Notes under the pieces: generated by a model
The model's input: only the letters and a program-made list of their open reading frames with translations
Database searches by the model: none
What the model was told of the DNA's origin: nothing
Made by a program: the position numbers and the translations under genes
Part shown: in pieces, positions 5,497 through 5,966 of the stretch
How positions within the stretch are numbered: the first letter of the stretch is position 1
How the letters are laid out: each line of letters starts with the position of its first letter
Source of the DNA: Actinomycetota bacterium
Lineage (GTDB): Bacteria > Actinomycetota > Actinomycetes > Mycobacteriales > Mycobacteriaceae
DNA: 5,966 nt
Assembly (NCBI GenBank): GCA_005787665.1
Contig: SYAB01000218.1
Span: 1-5,966 of the forward strand
Direction of reading: 5' to 3'

Positions 5497-5966
5497 ACCC
5501 GCCGCCCTACCCGTTCAGCGCGATCGTCGGCCACGATCGACTGCGGTTGGCGCTGGTGCTCAACGCGGTGCGCCCGCAGATCGGCGGGGTGCTCCTCCGC
5601 GGCGAGAAGGGGACCGCCAAGTCGACCGCGGTGCGGGCACTGGCCGCCGTACTGACCCAGGTCGATCCGGCAGCGCGGTTGGTGGAGTTGCCCATCGGGG
5701 CCACCGAGGACCGGGTCCTCGGATCGCTGGACCTGCAGAAGGTGCTTCGTGATGGTGAGCATGCCTTCTCTCCGGGTTTGCTCTCCCGGGCCCACGGAGG
5801 CGTGCTCTATGTCGACGAGGTCAATCTGCTGCCCGACCACCTGGTCGACGTGCTGCTGGACGCCGCCGCCATGGGACGGGTGCATCTCGAGCGCGACGGC
5901 ATCTCGCACCACTACGAGTCCCGGTTCGTGCTGATCGGAACGATGAACCCCGAGGAGGGCGAACTG
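5493..5966 (+). CDS. Magnesium-chelatase (ChlI/BchI)-like AAA+ ATPase, 3' end outside window (Rv2850c-like)
   Basis: The first 158 codons of an AAA+ ATPase of the chelatase I-subunit family, open to the end of the window. The start is GTG 5493, overlapping the GNAT stop as [13 protein letters not shown] (7-15) is the usual entry to the fold. The Walker A motif is GEKGTAKST (37-45). [14 protein letters not shown] (67-80) is a diagnostic block of ChlI/BchI proteins. Walker B is [10 protein letters not shown] (104-113), and sensor 1 is at IGTMNPEEG (148-156). These subunits use ATP to drive metal insertion into a tetrapyrrole by a large chelatase subunit. In M. tuberculosis the recalled homologue is a fused I+D protein of about 630 residues next to cobalamin genes (cobO, cobB), so a role with CobN in cobalt insertion is more likely than chlorophyll synthesis. 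Whether the D/VWA part is present cannot be seen here. Confidence 0.93.
   Translation, partial: MNPPPYPFSAIVGHDRLRLALVLNAVRPQIGGVLLRGEKGTAKSTAVRALAAVLTQVDPAARLVELPIGATEDRVLGSLDLQKVLRDGEHAFSPGLLSRAHGGVLYVDEVNLLPDHLVDVLLDAAAMGRVHLERDGISHHYESRFVLIGTMNPEEGEL

Noticed and set aside
5436..5912. Minus-strand frame of 158 codons opposite the chelatase gene
   Set aside because: The plus strand carries clear Walker A, Walker B and sensor motifs, while the antisense frame shows none.
1..5966. tRNA, rRNA, CRISPR array, insertion sequence, toxin-antitoxin or phage defence system
   Set aside because: Almost all of the window is filled by metabolic genes with clear families. The only spacer over 20 nt is 3409-3541, which shows no cloverleaf, no direct repeat array and no transposase-like end.

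Overview
The window is a gene-dense stretch of very GC-rich actinobacterial DNA, most likely from a mycobacterium (Mycobacteriaceae). The support is the use of GTG starts, ATGA/GTGA stop-start overlaps, a TANNNT-type -10 element, and a gene order that I recall from Mycobacterium tuberculosis around Rv2858c-Rv2850c. That order is aldehyde dehydrogenase, SDR, alpha/beta hydrolase in opposite orientation, mqo, GNAT, magnesium-chelatase-like ATPase. The synteny is from memory and has not been searched.

Left part (1-2413, + strand): a tight catabolic module. It holds the C-terminal two thirds of an aldehyde dehydrogenase (AldC-like, cut by the window edge), a classical short-chain dehydrogenase that starts inside the ALDH stop codon, and a FadR-type GntR regulator that starts 4 nt after the SDR stop. 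The first two are redox enzymes that would oxidise an alcohol or amine-derived aldehyde to an acid. The regulator carries the ligand set of the metal-binding FCD domain and probably controls the cluster. The main promoter must lie upstream of the window.

Middle (2422-3408, - strand): one alpha/beta hydrolase with a GHSTGG nucleophile elbow, resembling monoacylglycerol lipase/Hydrolase_4 proteins. It converges with the regulator (8 nt between stop codons) and diverges from mqo.

Divergent intergenic region (3409-3541): the only sizeable non-coding stretch. It has a short AT-rich island with plausible -10 elements on both strands, a 13-nt inverted repeat in the predicted mqo leader, and a clear Shine-Dalgarno for mqo.

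Right part (3542-5966, + strand): mqo (FAD-dependent malate:quinone oxidoreductase, TCA cycle to respiratory chain), an ElaA-family GNAT acetyltransferase, and the N-terminal 158 codons of a ChlI/BchI-type AAA+ chelatase subunit. The three are joined by two GTGA overlaps and are almost certainly co-transcribed.

I found no RNA gene, insertion sequence, CRISPR array or phage-like sequence. I also see no convincing previously undescribed system. What merits a second look is the regulatory layout, the unexplained operon partnership of mqo with ElaA and a chelatase, and the likely link of the left module to a gamma-glutamyl amine degradation pathway.
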